Part shown: piece by piece, positions 24,799 to 32,621 of the stretch
Layout: every line of letters starts with the position of its first letter
How positions within the stretch are numbered: position 1 is the first letter of the stretch
Assembly (NCBI GenBank): GCA_964503595.1
Contig: CAZDAM010000017.1
Span: forward strand, 1-40,779
Source: CAZDAM01 sp964503595
GTDB lineage: Bacteria; Muiribacteriota; UBA6191
Reading direction: 5' to 3'
DNA: 40,779 bases
Notes under the pieces: generated by a model
The model's input: the letters and a program-made list of their open reading frames with translations, nothing else
Told to the model about the DNA's origin: nothing
Databases searched by the model: none
Position numbers and translations under genes: made by a program

Positions 24799-24828
24799 AT
24801 TGTACCTGATCCATTTTTGAAGCGTCAA
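24799..24828 (-). promoter_or_regulatory. Strong sigma-70 promoter of the rpmF-plsX-fab operon
   Basis: Minus strand TTGACG (24823-24828) and TACAAT (24799-24804) are separated by 18 bp, each matching consensus at five of six positions. Transcription would start near 24792, giving a leader of about 55 nt that contains the 24766-24783 hairpin. No other equally good promoter is seen before spoVS. Confidence 0.7.
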
Positions 24829-24870
24829 CCGCTTCTTCGATCCAGAGCTTCATCATGGATTTTCATTATC

Positions 24871-24900
24871 AAAAAAAGCCCCGTCTTTTCAGCGGAGCTT
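24871..24900 (-). terminator. Intrinsic terminator after the winged-helix/methyltransferase-like gene
   Basis: Minus-strand RNA pairs AAGCTCCG with CGGGGCTT (one G-U) around a 9-nt loop, followed by a run of seven U. It lies about 40 bp after the gene's stop codon and so separates this gene from the rpmF operon. Confidence 0.8.
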
Positions 24901-24938
24901 TTCCAAAAGTTGTCATTCCGGACCACGCCGGGCTCCGA

Positions 24939-27008
24939 TCAGTAAATCAGATCCAGAACCCTTGAGAGCTGATCCAGATGATCCAGACGAAAGACCTTGG
25001 TCTTCTCGCGGCGGTCCTCCACCTTCTGGAGATGCAGAACATGCTTGCTCACACCATCGAGGTCCGTAAAAATCACCTGATGCTTCAGAAGAAAGCGCTC
25101 TTGAATACTCAAGGGAACATCGCCCTCCTCAACCATCCAGTCATCCTGGACCACAAAGAAAGCCTCTCCATCATCCCCGAGAACCCGGCTGGCAGTCTCC
25201 ACAAAGCCACGCGCCTCGCGGGCGTTCAGATTGGTCAGATCAGCGTAGGCCTGAGTGTACATGTCATCAAACAGGATGTCCGTATCATCCAGAGCATTTC
25301 CCTGTTCAAGAAGAGACATCTCAAAACCACTCAGCTTCAGACCCAGACGGGCACCCCTCAAGGCCATGGAGGCAACGTCCATTCCCACAATCTGCTCATC
25401 GCAGAAAGTCTTGAACAATTCACGATCCTGCTCATGATCCTTTCTGAGGCTGCCTTTCACGTGCTTCAGAACGGCCAGCAGGATATCTCCCCGGCCACAG
25501 GCCATATCCACTACCAGCTGATCCAGCCTCGGGCGGGCCAGTCGAACAATAAACTGGGTCACTTCTGTTGAAGTCGGACGATAATCCGTGGAACGGAAAG
25601 GCAGATTCTTGATCATCAGATCATCGAAACGAACCGGAGTAATTTCGGAAGCCAGACCATCCCTTTCGGTCAGATCCTTGAGATAGGTGTTCAGCTCTTC
25701 CATATCCACACCGGTGGCAGCTACATCAAACTGCTCGACCTGGGCCGCTCCAGCCTTACGGATGACGGGCTCACGTTTACGCACCAGAACGGATTTCTGA
25801 GCCGGAAAAAGCGTCTCTTCCTTTGCACCCTCAGCAAGGGACGGAGCTTCTTCAGCCTGAGCGGGACGACGGCGCACACCAGGAAGGATCTCCTCGGAAT
25901 CATCACTGAGCTGAGTTCCTACCTTTCTCAGGAGCAGACGGAATTCATCAGCACCTTCATCTTCAGGCTCACTGCTGCCCTGCGCAATTTCTTCCACATG
26001 AATTTCTTCTATGACTTCTTCTCGAGCCTGAGCGGCCAGTGCCTCACGAGCCTCGCGGGCCTCAGCCTCAATTTCCCGTTCGCGGGCCTTCTGAGCTTCT
26101 TCCTGCTCTTTCTCCGCCTTCTTGAGTACCCTTTCCCTGCGCTTGGCCGCCCGGATCTGGTCGGCCGTCAGGCGAGAGCGGCGCACCTTGCCACTGGAAA
26201 CCGTAAAGCGCAAATCCTCATTCAGAACTTCTTCCAGATTTGTCAGCGGGAAGGGAACTCCCAGAAATTCCTCGGCCAGCTCCACCATCCTCAGGGACTT
26301 CACGACCCCCTCAAGGCGTGCACAGATGGTATCCAGAGCCGATTTAGACATTTCCTTACGCTTGAAGCGGCGCAGAAATTTAGGAAAGACATTCCAGAGA
26401 CCCTCAGTACTTTTGCGGAAGCGGGGATCAGCATTAAGCATCAGAATCAGGCCCTTCTTCTTTTTCTTGAAGCGCCTGACGATTTCACCCTGAAGCTCCT
26501 CTTCGTTGACAGCCCTGTTTTCACTGTCCACGAAGAAGGCAAAGGCATAGTCATTGGCAAATTCCCAATCCTGGATGAAATAGAAATATTGCCCGCCAAT
26601 CTCTACCACTTCAAAGCGCTCATCTTCGCCGATCGAAAGAGGAATGTCCGAAGGATGCAGGCCATTCTCCAGGGCGATACTTTCTTTAAGTTCGTCCAGA
26701 GTCATGGGTACTCCACCCTTTTTCAGAACACCAAAAGCATAATTGACCAGATTCAGGAAATCCCTGGACAATGTCCAGGCGTCCCCATCTGACTTCACAA
26801 AACACTTACTCTTCTGAAGGGTCGGTAAGACATACTCGGCTTTGACCTTGTAGGGCGATTCAAACTTGAGAAACGGAATTTCTTTCTGGATCGTGGAAGT
26901 GAGATCGCTTGTGGATGCCGGAGACTTCTGAAGAAGTGTTTCCAGTAAAACCATTTTATAATTCTTGGCAACGATTCTCTCTTCAGCCGGTTTCGCTGCT
27001 TTCGCCAT
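24939..27008 (-). CDS. Tandem winged-helix protein with HsdM-like methyltransferase fold, function unknown
   Basis: I do not recognise a named family for the whole 689-residue protein. The start at 27008 has AGGAG 6 nt upstream. Residues about 10-270 look like four tandem winged-helix units, possibly HARE-HTH-like. Three end in a similar wing: GEDERFEVV (about 128), NADPRFRKS (about 190) and NEDLRFTVS (about 266). A basic then Glu/Arg-rich coiled coil spans about 280-325, followed by an acidic, disordered linker to about 450. The C-terminal part resembles type I restriction N6-adenine methyltransferases: TSTEVTQFIVRLARP, then SAM motif I DMACGRGDILLA (about 502) and GMDVASMALRGARLGLKLSG. Where NPPY/F should stand it reads YADLTNLN, so adenine methylation is doubtful. 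A transcription- or DNA-associated role is inference. Confidence 0.8.
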   Translation of the reverse strand: MAKAAKPAEERIVAKNYKMVLLETLLQKSPASTSDLTSTIQKEIPFLKFESPYKVKAEYVLPTLQKSKCFVKSDGDAWTLSRDFLNLVNYAFGVLKKGGVPMTLDELKESIALENGLHPSDIPLSIGEDERFEVVEIGGQYFYFIQDWEFANDYAFAFFVDSENRAVNEEELQGEIVRRFKKKKKGLILMLNADPRFRKSTEGLWNVFPKFLRRFKRKEMSKSALDTICARLEGVVKSLRMVELAEEFLGVPFPLTNLEEVLNEDLRFTVSSGKVRRSRLTADQIRAAKRRERVLKKAEKEQEEAQKAREREIEAEAREAREALAAQAREEVIEEIHVEEIAQGSSEPEDEGADEFRLLLRKVGTQLSDDSEEILPGVRRRPAQAEEAPSLAEGAKEETLFPAQKSVLVRKREPVIRKAGAAQVEQFDVAATGVDMEELNTYLKDLTERDGLASEITPVRFDDLMIKNLPFRSTDYRPTSTEVTQFIVRLARPRLDQLVVDMACGRGDILLAVLKHVKGSLRKDHEQDRELFKTFCDEQIVGMDVASMALRGARLGLKLSGFEMSLLEQGNALDDTDILFDDMYTQAYADLTNLNAREARGFVETASRVLGDDGEAFFVVQDDWMVEEGDVPLSIQERFLLKHQVIFTDLDGVSKHVLHLQKVEDRREKTKVFRLDHLDQLSRVLDLIY

Positions 27009-27022
27009 GCCCAACTCCTTGC

Positions 27023-27050
27023 AAAAAAAAACAGAACCCACGTGGTCCTG
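27023..27050 (-). terminator. Intrinsic terminator in the leader of the winged-helix gene
   Basis: Minus-strand RNA pairs CAGGACC (27044-27050) with GGUUCUG (27032-27038), one G-U pair, around a 5-nt loop, followed by nine U residues (27023-27031). The tract ends just before the AAGGAG ribosome binding site, so any full-length mRNA must read through this terminator. Confidence 0.75.
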
Positions 27051-27125
27051 CCAGAAAACGAGCCGCTTCGACGCGGCCGCTAAAGCGTAATACGAAGCAC
27101 CGTCCCCGCGGACGGTTTCAGACGC
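27023..27125 (-). ncRNA. Candidate leader RNA or small RNA upstream of the winged-helix gene
   Basis: From the predicted start near 27125 to the U9 tract, the transcript of about 100 nt is highly structured. P1 is ACCGUCC/GGACGGU with a 4-nt loop (27099-27116). P2 pairs GCUUCG (27093-27098) with CGAAGC (27065-27070) and encloses a small CGC/GCG hairpin (27078-27087). An alternative GCCGC/GCGGC stem (27062-27066 with 27073-27077) would compete with P2. The terminator hairpin follows. It matches no riboswitch, 4.5S or 6S RNA I know. It could be an attenuator or a stand-alone sRNA; I found no clear antiterminator pairing. Confidence 0.5.
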
Positions 27126-27131
27126 AACAGA

Positions 27132-27160
27132 ATATTACCCAATCCAGACAAATTCGTCAA
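27132..27160 (-). promoter_or_regulatory. Sigma-70 promoter of the winged-helix gene leader
   Basis: Minus strand TTGACG (27155-27160), a 17-bp spacer and TAATAT (27132-27137) match consensus at five and four of six positions. Transcription would start near 27125 and give a leader of about 117 nt before the ATG at 27008. Confidence 0.6.
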
Positions 27161-27201
27161 ACAGAGGCTTAACTTCGTTCTCATTTCCCGGTGAATTTTC
27201 A

Positions 27202-27210
27202 TGTTATATT
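27202..27210 (+). promoter_or_regulatory. Possible extended -10 promoter of the exported TPR-like protein gene
   Basis: TGTTATATT carries the TG extension and a TATATT hexamer 37 bp upstream of the ATG at 27247. No good -35 is visible. It is the best plus-strand candidate in this 238-bp divergent region. Confidence 0.3.
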
Positions 27211-27246
27211 CGGTTCGGAGCCGAGAACTTACCGGAGTTTACCCTC

Positions 27247-28317
27247 ATGAAACTGTTGATTTGCCTGTTTGCCCTTCTGATGCCTGCTTACGGCATTCCT
27301 CCCGGACTCCCGATTCCCAAATGGTATGAAGGGCGGATTCAGGGCCGGGAACACCCCACTCCGGATCGCAGTACTTTTCTTGATTTTCAGTTTCATTCCC
27401 TGCTGGGGCCCCTTGAAAAAGCTCATCTTGAGTGGCATCTGCCCGAAGGAGTTATTGCTCTTCATCCGGAAAACCTTTCCCGCTCTCTTCCCAGAACATC
27501 CCATGTATCCTCAAGCCTTGAAGTCCGTTTCACAAAGCCTGTACCCGGCCTTTCGATTAACGCGACCCTTAGGCTGAGCACCCCTTACGAAGAACTCATT
27601 CAAAAAGCTCTGGACATCTATTCCAATGAACCCTCCCATGCCCAGAAACAGATCCAAGTTCGCATTGGAAATCTTAGAAGTGAACTGAGACTGAATTTTT
27701 CCCTTCCCCTCTACCTCTCCGAAATCGAAGGCCGTTGGGAAATGCCCGCTCCGGCTTGGTCCCTGATGAAAGAAGGACCTCTTCAGGGCTGGCTTCAATG
27801 GCTACCAAGGACTCCTCTCTCCCTTGAAGAACTCAAAAGCCAGCACCATTCCGCCCGGCAAAGCCTGGAAAGCCTGAAATCGCAGCCCAAAGCACTGGAA
27901 AAAATCCTCAGCCAGGCTCCCGGGATACTCCTGAGGCTGGAGCAGGAATTATCCTTCAGTGGCTACCAGATAATTTTAAAGCAGCTTGAAAATCAGGCTG
28001 ATCCCCAGGAACTGAAGAAAGAAATCAGCGAGCTCACCAGCCAGATTCTGAAATTTCACAACCACGATTATGAAATGATTCTTGCCCTTCAGTCCCTGCT
28101 CTCCCTCGCGAAAGCAATCAGTGGTGATCTTGCCTCAGCCATCTCAGGCCTGACGGACACCACCCGTACCATGACTCAGAGCCCCTCCCGGGCCTATCTT
28201 CTTTTCAATCTGGGAATTCTCTGCCTCAAGGCCTCTCGAGAAGACACTGCCAGAAACTATTTTCAGGAGGCCCATCGCATTCAGCCTGGACTTTTCTGGG
28301 CAAAAAAACAATTTTGA
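27247..28317 (+). CDS. Exported protein with C-terminal TPR-like helices, function unknown
   Basis: The 356-residue product starts with a short signal peptide (MKLLICLFALLMPAYG) and is probably periplasmic. Residues about 20-155 are beta-rich with no recognised fold, including LEVRFTKPVPGLSINATLRL. From about 185 onward it is helical and charged (QSLESLKSQPKALEKIL, LRLEQELSFSGYQIILKQLE). The end resembles one TPR hairpin: YLLFNLGILCLKASREDTARN, then AHRIQPGLFWAKKQF. GGAG lies 9 nt before the ATG. The gene stops 2 bp from the convergent stop of the VTT/DedA-like gene, with no terminator hairpin in the gap. Confidence 0.7.
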   Translation: MKLLICLFALLMPAYGIPPGLPIPKWYEGRIQGREHPTPDRSTFLDFQFHSLLGPLEKAHLEWHLPEGVIALHPENLSRSLPRTSHVSSSLEVRFTKPVPGLSINATLRLSTPYEELIQKALDIYSNEPSHAQKQIQVRIGNLRSELRLNFSLPLYLSEIEGRWEMPAPAWSLMKEGPLQGWLQWLPRTPLSLEELKSQHHSARQSLESLKSQPKALEKILSQAPGILLRLEQELSFSGYQIILKQLENQADPQELKKEISELTSQILKFHNHDYEMILALQSLLSLAKAISGDLASAISGLTDTTRTMTQSPSRAYLLFNLGILCLKASREDTARNYFQEAHRIQPGLFWAKKQF

Positions 28318-28319
28318 AT

Positions 28320-28907
28320 CTACTTTAAGGCTTTCACGGCAAAGAAGCCTCCCACCAGGAAGAGACTGAAGACAATCGTGAAAAGATTGAAATGCTTTTC
28401 GATCTTTTCTTTCACGCTGGGGCCAAAGAACCACATCACCACGCCCACAGCAAAAAAGCGGCTGGAACGGCCCAGCAGCGACGCTAAAGCAAACTCTAGA
28501 AGATCTACGCGGCAGAACCCGGCTGCCAGTGTGAAAACTTTGTAAGGGATCGGGGTAAAGGCTGCCATAAAAACTGCCAGCATGGCGTTTTCATCGTACA
28601 TCATCCGAACCTTTTCGAAAGCATTTCCCAGTTTCAGGGTCTTAAGAATCAAAAGCCCTGCGCTCTGATAGAAGTATGCTCCGATGGCATAGCCAATCAA
28701 TCCTCCCAGAACGGATCCAACTGAACTGATCAGGGCATAGAAGAAAGACATTCGGGGAGTGGCCGCGCACATTGCCACCAGAAGAACATCCGGCGGCACA
28801 ATGAAGAAAGAGGATTCAATGACAGCCAGAATAAAGAGAGCCCAGACAGCCTGATGGGTTTTAGACCAGGAAAGAGTCCAGTCATAAAGTCTTCGAATCC
28901 AGTTCAT
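28320..28907 (-). CDS. VTT/DedA-superfamily membrane protein (YqaA-like)
   Basis: DedA/VTT proteins are inner-membrane proteins implicated in lipid scrambling and membrane homeostasis. The start at 28907 has GAGGAAATT immediately upstream and gives MNWIRRLYDWTLSWSKTH. The 195-residue protein shows the YqaA pattern: WALFILAVIESSFFIVPPDVLLV (about 22-44), a glycine-rich helix with GSVLGGLIGYAIGAYFYQSAG, a re-entrant-loop motif FTPIPYKVFTLAAGFCRVD (about 122-140), and a final helix near 175-192. It is the last gene of the nrdA-led operon, 7 bp after the ABC permease gene. Confidence 0.88.
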   Translation of the reverse strand: MNWIRRLYDWTLSWSKTHQAVWALFILAVIESSFFIVPPDVLLVAMCAATPRMSFFYALISSVGSVLGGLIGYAIGAYFYQSAGLLILKTLKLGNAFEKVRMMYDENAMLAVFMAAFTPIPYKVFTLAAGFCRVDLLEFALASLLGRSSRFFAVGVVMWFFGPSVKEKIEKHFNLFTIVFSLFLVGGFFAVKALK

Positions 28908-28914
28908 AATTTCC

Positions 28915-30618
28915 TCAACGCCCTCGGGCAATCGTTTCCATCAGTCTTGGAAACAGGATTTCCAGTCTTTGGGCAAACCAGGTAAAAGTAAGTACCAAAG
29001 GCCCCATTGCGTAAAGGCTCCACCACATATGCCGTGTCACTGCCTGCATCAGAACCTTCTGGGATGCAGAGCCTGATGGCATGGTTTCAAACCAGGCATT
29101 CCATTCCCAAAAAGTCGGCCAGATGCAAAATATTAGCATCGGAAAAAGAACCAGCGAATTCATGGCTGCCATCAGAATTCTTGTCAGAAGCATCAGCAGA
29201 ATCCTGCCGAACGACTCTCTTTGCATTCCCGATGAGGCCTTGGCCTCCATCCGCATGGGAAACTGCAGCGAGAAGAAGACCCCTCCTGGAATCAGGGCCG
29301 AACAGATCAGAACCTGCTCCCACCAGAGAAACTGAAGGGCAATTGGAGTCAACCAGCCTAAAGCCCAGGCCAGAAGATACAGCAGAAGGCTGAAACTCAT
29401 AACAGTCAGCCAGACCGCCGCAATCTTGGAAATCAGAATTTTCTGGGAGGAAATGCCCAGGATTCTAAGCTGGGCCAGCCCGGCTCTTTCCAGGCCAAAG
29501 AGATTGCTGAACAGATCGGAGGCACTTAAGGTGAGCATGCCAACAATCCAGAAAGGCCAGGCCCTTAAAAAATACTGGTGAAACGGGGTTCCCTGGCTGA
29601 CAACAGAACTCACAAGCCACATGAAGAGCCCCATAAGAAGAGGCAGAAACAAAGCCAGGCGCACATAGGGCTCCCGCCACAAAAGCTTCAGATCCTTGAG
29701 AATCAGAGCCCTCATTCTTCTCGCACTGACCAGCTTCTGAAGCAGTCTGGCCACACCAAGCCACAGATAGCTCTCTCTCTTCCGGCTTTCTCCGTTGGCC
29801 TGTCTCCCAACCAGCCTCACTCCCAGCATGCCCAGCCCAAAAAGCATCAGGCTCCAGAACACAAGGGATAAGGAAGCATGGAAAATACGCCCCGAATCCT
29901 GAAGCAAAACCCCTCTCATCCATTCAAACGGAGCTACAGGAGGCAGCCAGTAAAACCATTGTGTGAAGCCGATTTCAGGACGGGTCAGAGGCTCTACCAG
30001 AGGAATCTGCCGAATCAGATGCACATAGGCCAAAACCCCAGATATCGCCATCAGTACCGGCACCAGAAACGAGACCAGAAACATGGCTTTACGAGAACGG
30101 AAAAACAGCCCCTGCCAGAGTAAAAGACCAATCTGGGTTACCCCAACCCCGCTTGCAATAATCCAGAATCCCAGGGGAAGAGACAGCAGGGCCATTCCCA
30201 GACCATCCTGAAGCAGAAATGCGGTAAAAATCCCCCAAAGCCAGGCAAAAGCAGGCAATACGGGACCATCCATCAATCCTGTTACCACGGAATACATAAA
30301 AAGCCTGCCATGGGACACCGGGTAAATCGCCAGAGTGTTCAGATCCATCAGCTGAGACAGGCGACCCCCGAAAATGGCACTCCCGGCCATACCACCCCAC
30401 CACATCATTGTCATAAGAGCCAGTGCATCAAGACGCCAGGAAGGATGAATATAAACCCCAATCAGAAACCCACAGAAAAAAAACAGCAGACAGAAGAGCA
30501 TTCCCGGCAGAAACACCAGCTCCATGGGAAACCATGCTGGAAGCACCTGGATCAGACTTCTGAGATTGACTCTGGCTTTAAGCCACAGGAGACTTTTCAA
30601 AGGACGGGGAAACTGCAT
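28915..30618 (-). CDS. ABC-2-type transporter permease, 567 residues
   Basis: This is the membrane half of the ABC exporter whose ATPase is the preceding gene, one base upstream. It has about 12 hydrophobic segments in two similar halves, suggesting an internally duplicated ABC-2 permease. The second half opens with RALILKDLKLLWREPYVRLALFLP, the usual amphipathic coupling helix and KDxxxxxREP motif of such exporters. The first half has an equivalent LLWLKARVNLRSLI start. A stretch with GLERAGLAQLRILGISSQKIL is typical of ABC-2 permeases handling hydrophobic substrates. The substrate is unknown; a peptide or lipid is a guess from the SppA and VTT neighbours. Confidence 0.82.
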   Translation of the reverse strand: MQFPRPLKSLLWLKARVNLRSLIQVLPAWFPMELVFLPGMLFCLLFFFCGFLIGVYIHPSWRLDALALMTMMWWGGMAGSAIFGGRLSQLMDLNTLAIYPVSHGRLFMYSVVTGLMDGPVLPAFAWLWGIFTAFLLQDGLGMALLSLPLGFWIIASGVGVTQIGLLLWQGLFFRSRKAMFLVSFLVPVLMAISGVLAYVHLIRQIPLVEPLTRPEIGFTQWFYWLPPVAPFEWMRGVLLQDSGRIFHASLSLVFWSLMLFGLGMLGVRLVGRQANGESRKRESYLWLGVARLLQKLVSARRMRALILKDLKLLWREPYVRLALFLPLLMGLFMWLVSSVVSQGTPFHQYFLRAWPFWIVGMLTLSASDLFSNLFGLERAGLAQLRILGISSQKILISKIAAVWLTVMSFSLLLYLLAWALGWLTPIALQFLWWEQVLICSALIPGGVFFSLQFPMRMEAKASSGMQRESFGRILLMLLTRILMAAMNSLVLFPMLIFCIWPTFWEWNAWFETMPSGSASQKVLMQAVTRHMWWSLYAMGPLVLTFTWFAQRLEILFPRLMETIARGR

Positions 30619-30619
30619 T

Positions 30620-31336
30620 TCAAACGGCTTTCAGAAACAGCTCTTCCAGCGAAGCTATCTTTTGTCCATCCAGTAACTCATGAACAGTTCCGGTTCGACC
30701 CAGCTGACCTTCTATCAGGATCCCCACGCGATCACAGAGTCTTTCCACAATTTCCAGAATGTGGGAGGAAAAGAAGATACACATCCCTTCCCCGGCCATT
30801 TCCCTCAGAAGATCCCTGGTTCTGATAATGCTGATCGCATCCATCCCCGTAAATGGTTCATCCAGAAACACAATTGCCGGCCGATGCAGAATCGCACTGA
30901 TCAAAGCCAGCTTCTGCCGCATGCCATGAGAATATTCTCCAATCCAGTCATGGCGACGCTCCCATAAATGAAGCTCCTTGAGAAACCTTTCTGCCCTTGA
31001 ATAGGCGCTATCATCCAGTTCATGCATCTGAATGCAGAATTCCAGAAACTCCAGAGCCGAAAGATTTTCATACATATTGAGATGATCCGGAACAATCCCC
31101 ATGCGGCGGCGAGCTGCTCCATCCAGTCCGAAGGGATTCAGACCCTCAACAAAGACTTTTCCCTGATCCGGGGGCAGAAAACCCGTAAGCATGCGAATGG
31201 TCGTGGATTTTCCGGCACCATTGGGACCAAGAAATCCAAAGACTTCTCCTGGATACAGTTCAAGACTCAAACTGCAGACCGCATTCAGACTTCCGAAACG
31301 CTTGCTGAGGCCACTGGCCTTTAACACAGGATTCAT
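30620..31336 (-). CDS. ABC transporter ATP-binding protein
   Basis: The 238-residue ATPase belongs to the ABC-2 exporter branch (CcmA/NatA type). All motifs are present: Walker A GPNGAGKSTT (about residue 39), Q-loop in ENLSALEFLEF region, signature YSHGMRQKLALI (about 136; His replaces the usual second Gly), Walker B AIVFLDEPFTGMD (about 156) and switch histidine in FFSSHILEIVE. The start overlaps the preceding gene's stop in an ATGA with GGAG upstream. It pairs with the 567-residue permease immediately downstream. Confidence 0.94.
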   Translation of the reverse strand: MNPVLKASGLSKRFGSLNAVCSLSLELYPGEVFGFLGPNGAGKSTTIRMLTGFLPPDQGKVFVEGLNPFGLDGAARRRMGIVPDHLNMYENLSALEFLEFCIQMHELDDSAYSRAERFLKELHLWERRHDWIGEYSHGMRQKLALISAILHRPAIVFLDEPFTGMDAISIIRTRDLLREMAGEGMCIFFSSHILEIVERLCDRVGILIEGQLGRTGTVHELLDGQKIASLEELFLKAV

Positions 31337-32616
31337 GATTCTCCATCCCGCTCTGCGTGCCAGACTGACTTGAGCTTATCTTCAATTTCTCTCATGGCCC
31401 GAATCACTTCGATTCTGTCCCGATAGCGTGTAGCCGGATACTCATTCAAAAGTCGGGCAATGTCCTGCCTGGCTTTTTTCCCCTCTTCCATTCCAAGATA
31501 AATCATTGCCCGGTGAAACAGGGCCTCTTCTTCCCTTAAAGCATGAGGGAAAGCGAGCAGGCGGTCAAGATAAGGTAAAGCTTCCTCCGGCTTTTGCTTC
31601 TGGACCCTCAAAAGAACAACCAGATTAAAAAGATTTTCCTGCTCAAGCGCCTGAAGGTCTTCAGGCCATTCTCTTTGCGCAAGCTCCCGGGAAAGCGTTT
31701 CGGCAAGAGATAGATCCATGTCCACGAAACGGGCTCTTTCTGCCTGGAGATAAGGATTCAAAAAGGCTTCATACTTCTGGAAATCATCCTTCAGCCATGC
31801 CCTGAAATCCCAGTACAAAGGCTCAAGGGAAAAAACTCCAAGTATCAGCTGAGTCGCATCTTCAGGCTTCTGCCTAAGCTGATAATATCTGGCCAGAACC
31901 ATTTTTTCTTCCTGCCGGAAATCATCAAGTCCAGCCCGGGTTTTTAAAAGTTTCTCCCAGTTTTCATCCGCCCGACCCGTAAAAACCATCTGCGTCACCC
32001 CCCAGAAACCCAGTCTGTCTTCGGAGAAAAAGCCGGTTTTCTCCTGCAGCTGTCTTAAATAAGGCAGATGTTCTCTCAAACGGAAGGGCTCCGTTTTAAG
32101 GATCAGATGAGCAAACTGTCTCCAGATTTCAAGGTGCTCCAAATCCTGAGCCAAAACTCCTTTACGCCTGTTTCGAATTGGCCCCCGACGTTCTGCCAGC
32201 GTTTCAACAAAGCTCCGATCCTCAGATGTCAGCTCTTCCAGATCCCCTGTCCAGATCTTCCAGTCTGACCAGAAAACAGAAGCATCTTTTCGCTCGATGC
32301 CAAGATTCAGGCTTAGACCATGCAGACGATACTGCATGGCTTCGGAGCTCCTGCCTTCCCCAAGTCTGGACAAAATCTTTACCTGGGATTTCCAGTCCAG
32401 TTCCTGTTCCGCAAACCGAAGACGGCGCTTCAAAATGCTTTCCATGATCCGGGGACTTTGGAGAACCCACACCGGAAAAAGCAGAAGAATCGTGACGCCC
32501 AGTTTCAGGCTCAGGGGAAGACCACTCCGCTTCCAGAGAAAATAAAGCCCCAAAGGAGGCAGGAGGACACACATGGCCAGATAAAACCAGGGCTCCTGTC
32601 CAGATTTCGGTTTCAT
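31333..32616 (-). CDS. Membrane-anchored helical-repeat protein, function unknown
   Basis: No family is recognised for this 427-residue protein. Two hydrophobic segments at about residues 12-28 (FYLAMCVLLPPLGLYFL) and 36-53 anchor it in the membrane. The rest is helical and charged, with weak TPR-like pairs at the C-terminal end (LVVLLRVQKQKPEEALPYL and ALFHRAMIYLGMEEGKKARQ). The start has AAAGG 3 nt upstream, overlapping the Yip1-like gene's stop, and its end overlaps the ABC ATPase gene by 4 bp. Translational coupling implies it works with the ABC exporter, perhaps as an accessory factor (inference). Confidence 0.7.
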   Translation of the reverse strand: MKPKSGQEPWFYLAMCVLLPPLGLYFLWKRSGLPLSLKLGVTILLLFPVWVLQSPRIMESILKRRLRFAEQELDWKSQVKILSRLGEGRSSEAMQYRLHGLSLNLGIERKDASVFWSDWKIWTGDLEELTSEDRSFVETLAERRGPIRNRRKGVLAQDLEHLEIWRQFAHLILKTEPFRLREHLPYLRQLQEKTGFFSEDRLGFWGVTQMVFTGRADENWEKLLKTRAGLDDFRQEEKMVLARYYQLRQKPEDATQLILGVFSLEPLYWDFRAWLKDDFQKYEAFLNPYLQAERARFVDMDLSLAETLSRELAQREWPEDLQALEQENLFNLVVLLRVQKQKPEEALPYLDRLLAFPHALREEEALFHRAMIYLGMEEGKKARQDIARLLNEYPATRYRDRIEVIRAMREIEDKLKSVWHAERDGES

Positions 32617-32621
32617 ATCCT

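Noticed and set aside
24939..27008. A DNA restriction-modification methyltransferase (HsdM)
   Set aside because: The methyltransferase-like fold lacks NPPY/F, there is no HsdS or HsdR neighbour, and four N-terminal winged-helix units are not part of HsdM.
27023..27125. 4.5S/SRP RNA or another housekeeping small RNA
   Set aside because: The conserved SRP GGAAG/GCAGC internal loop and apical GNRA-type loop are absent, and the hairpin order does not fit.
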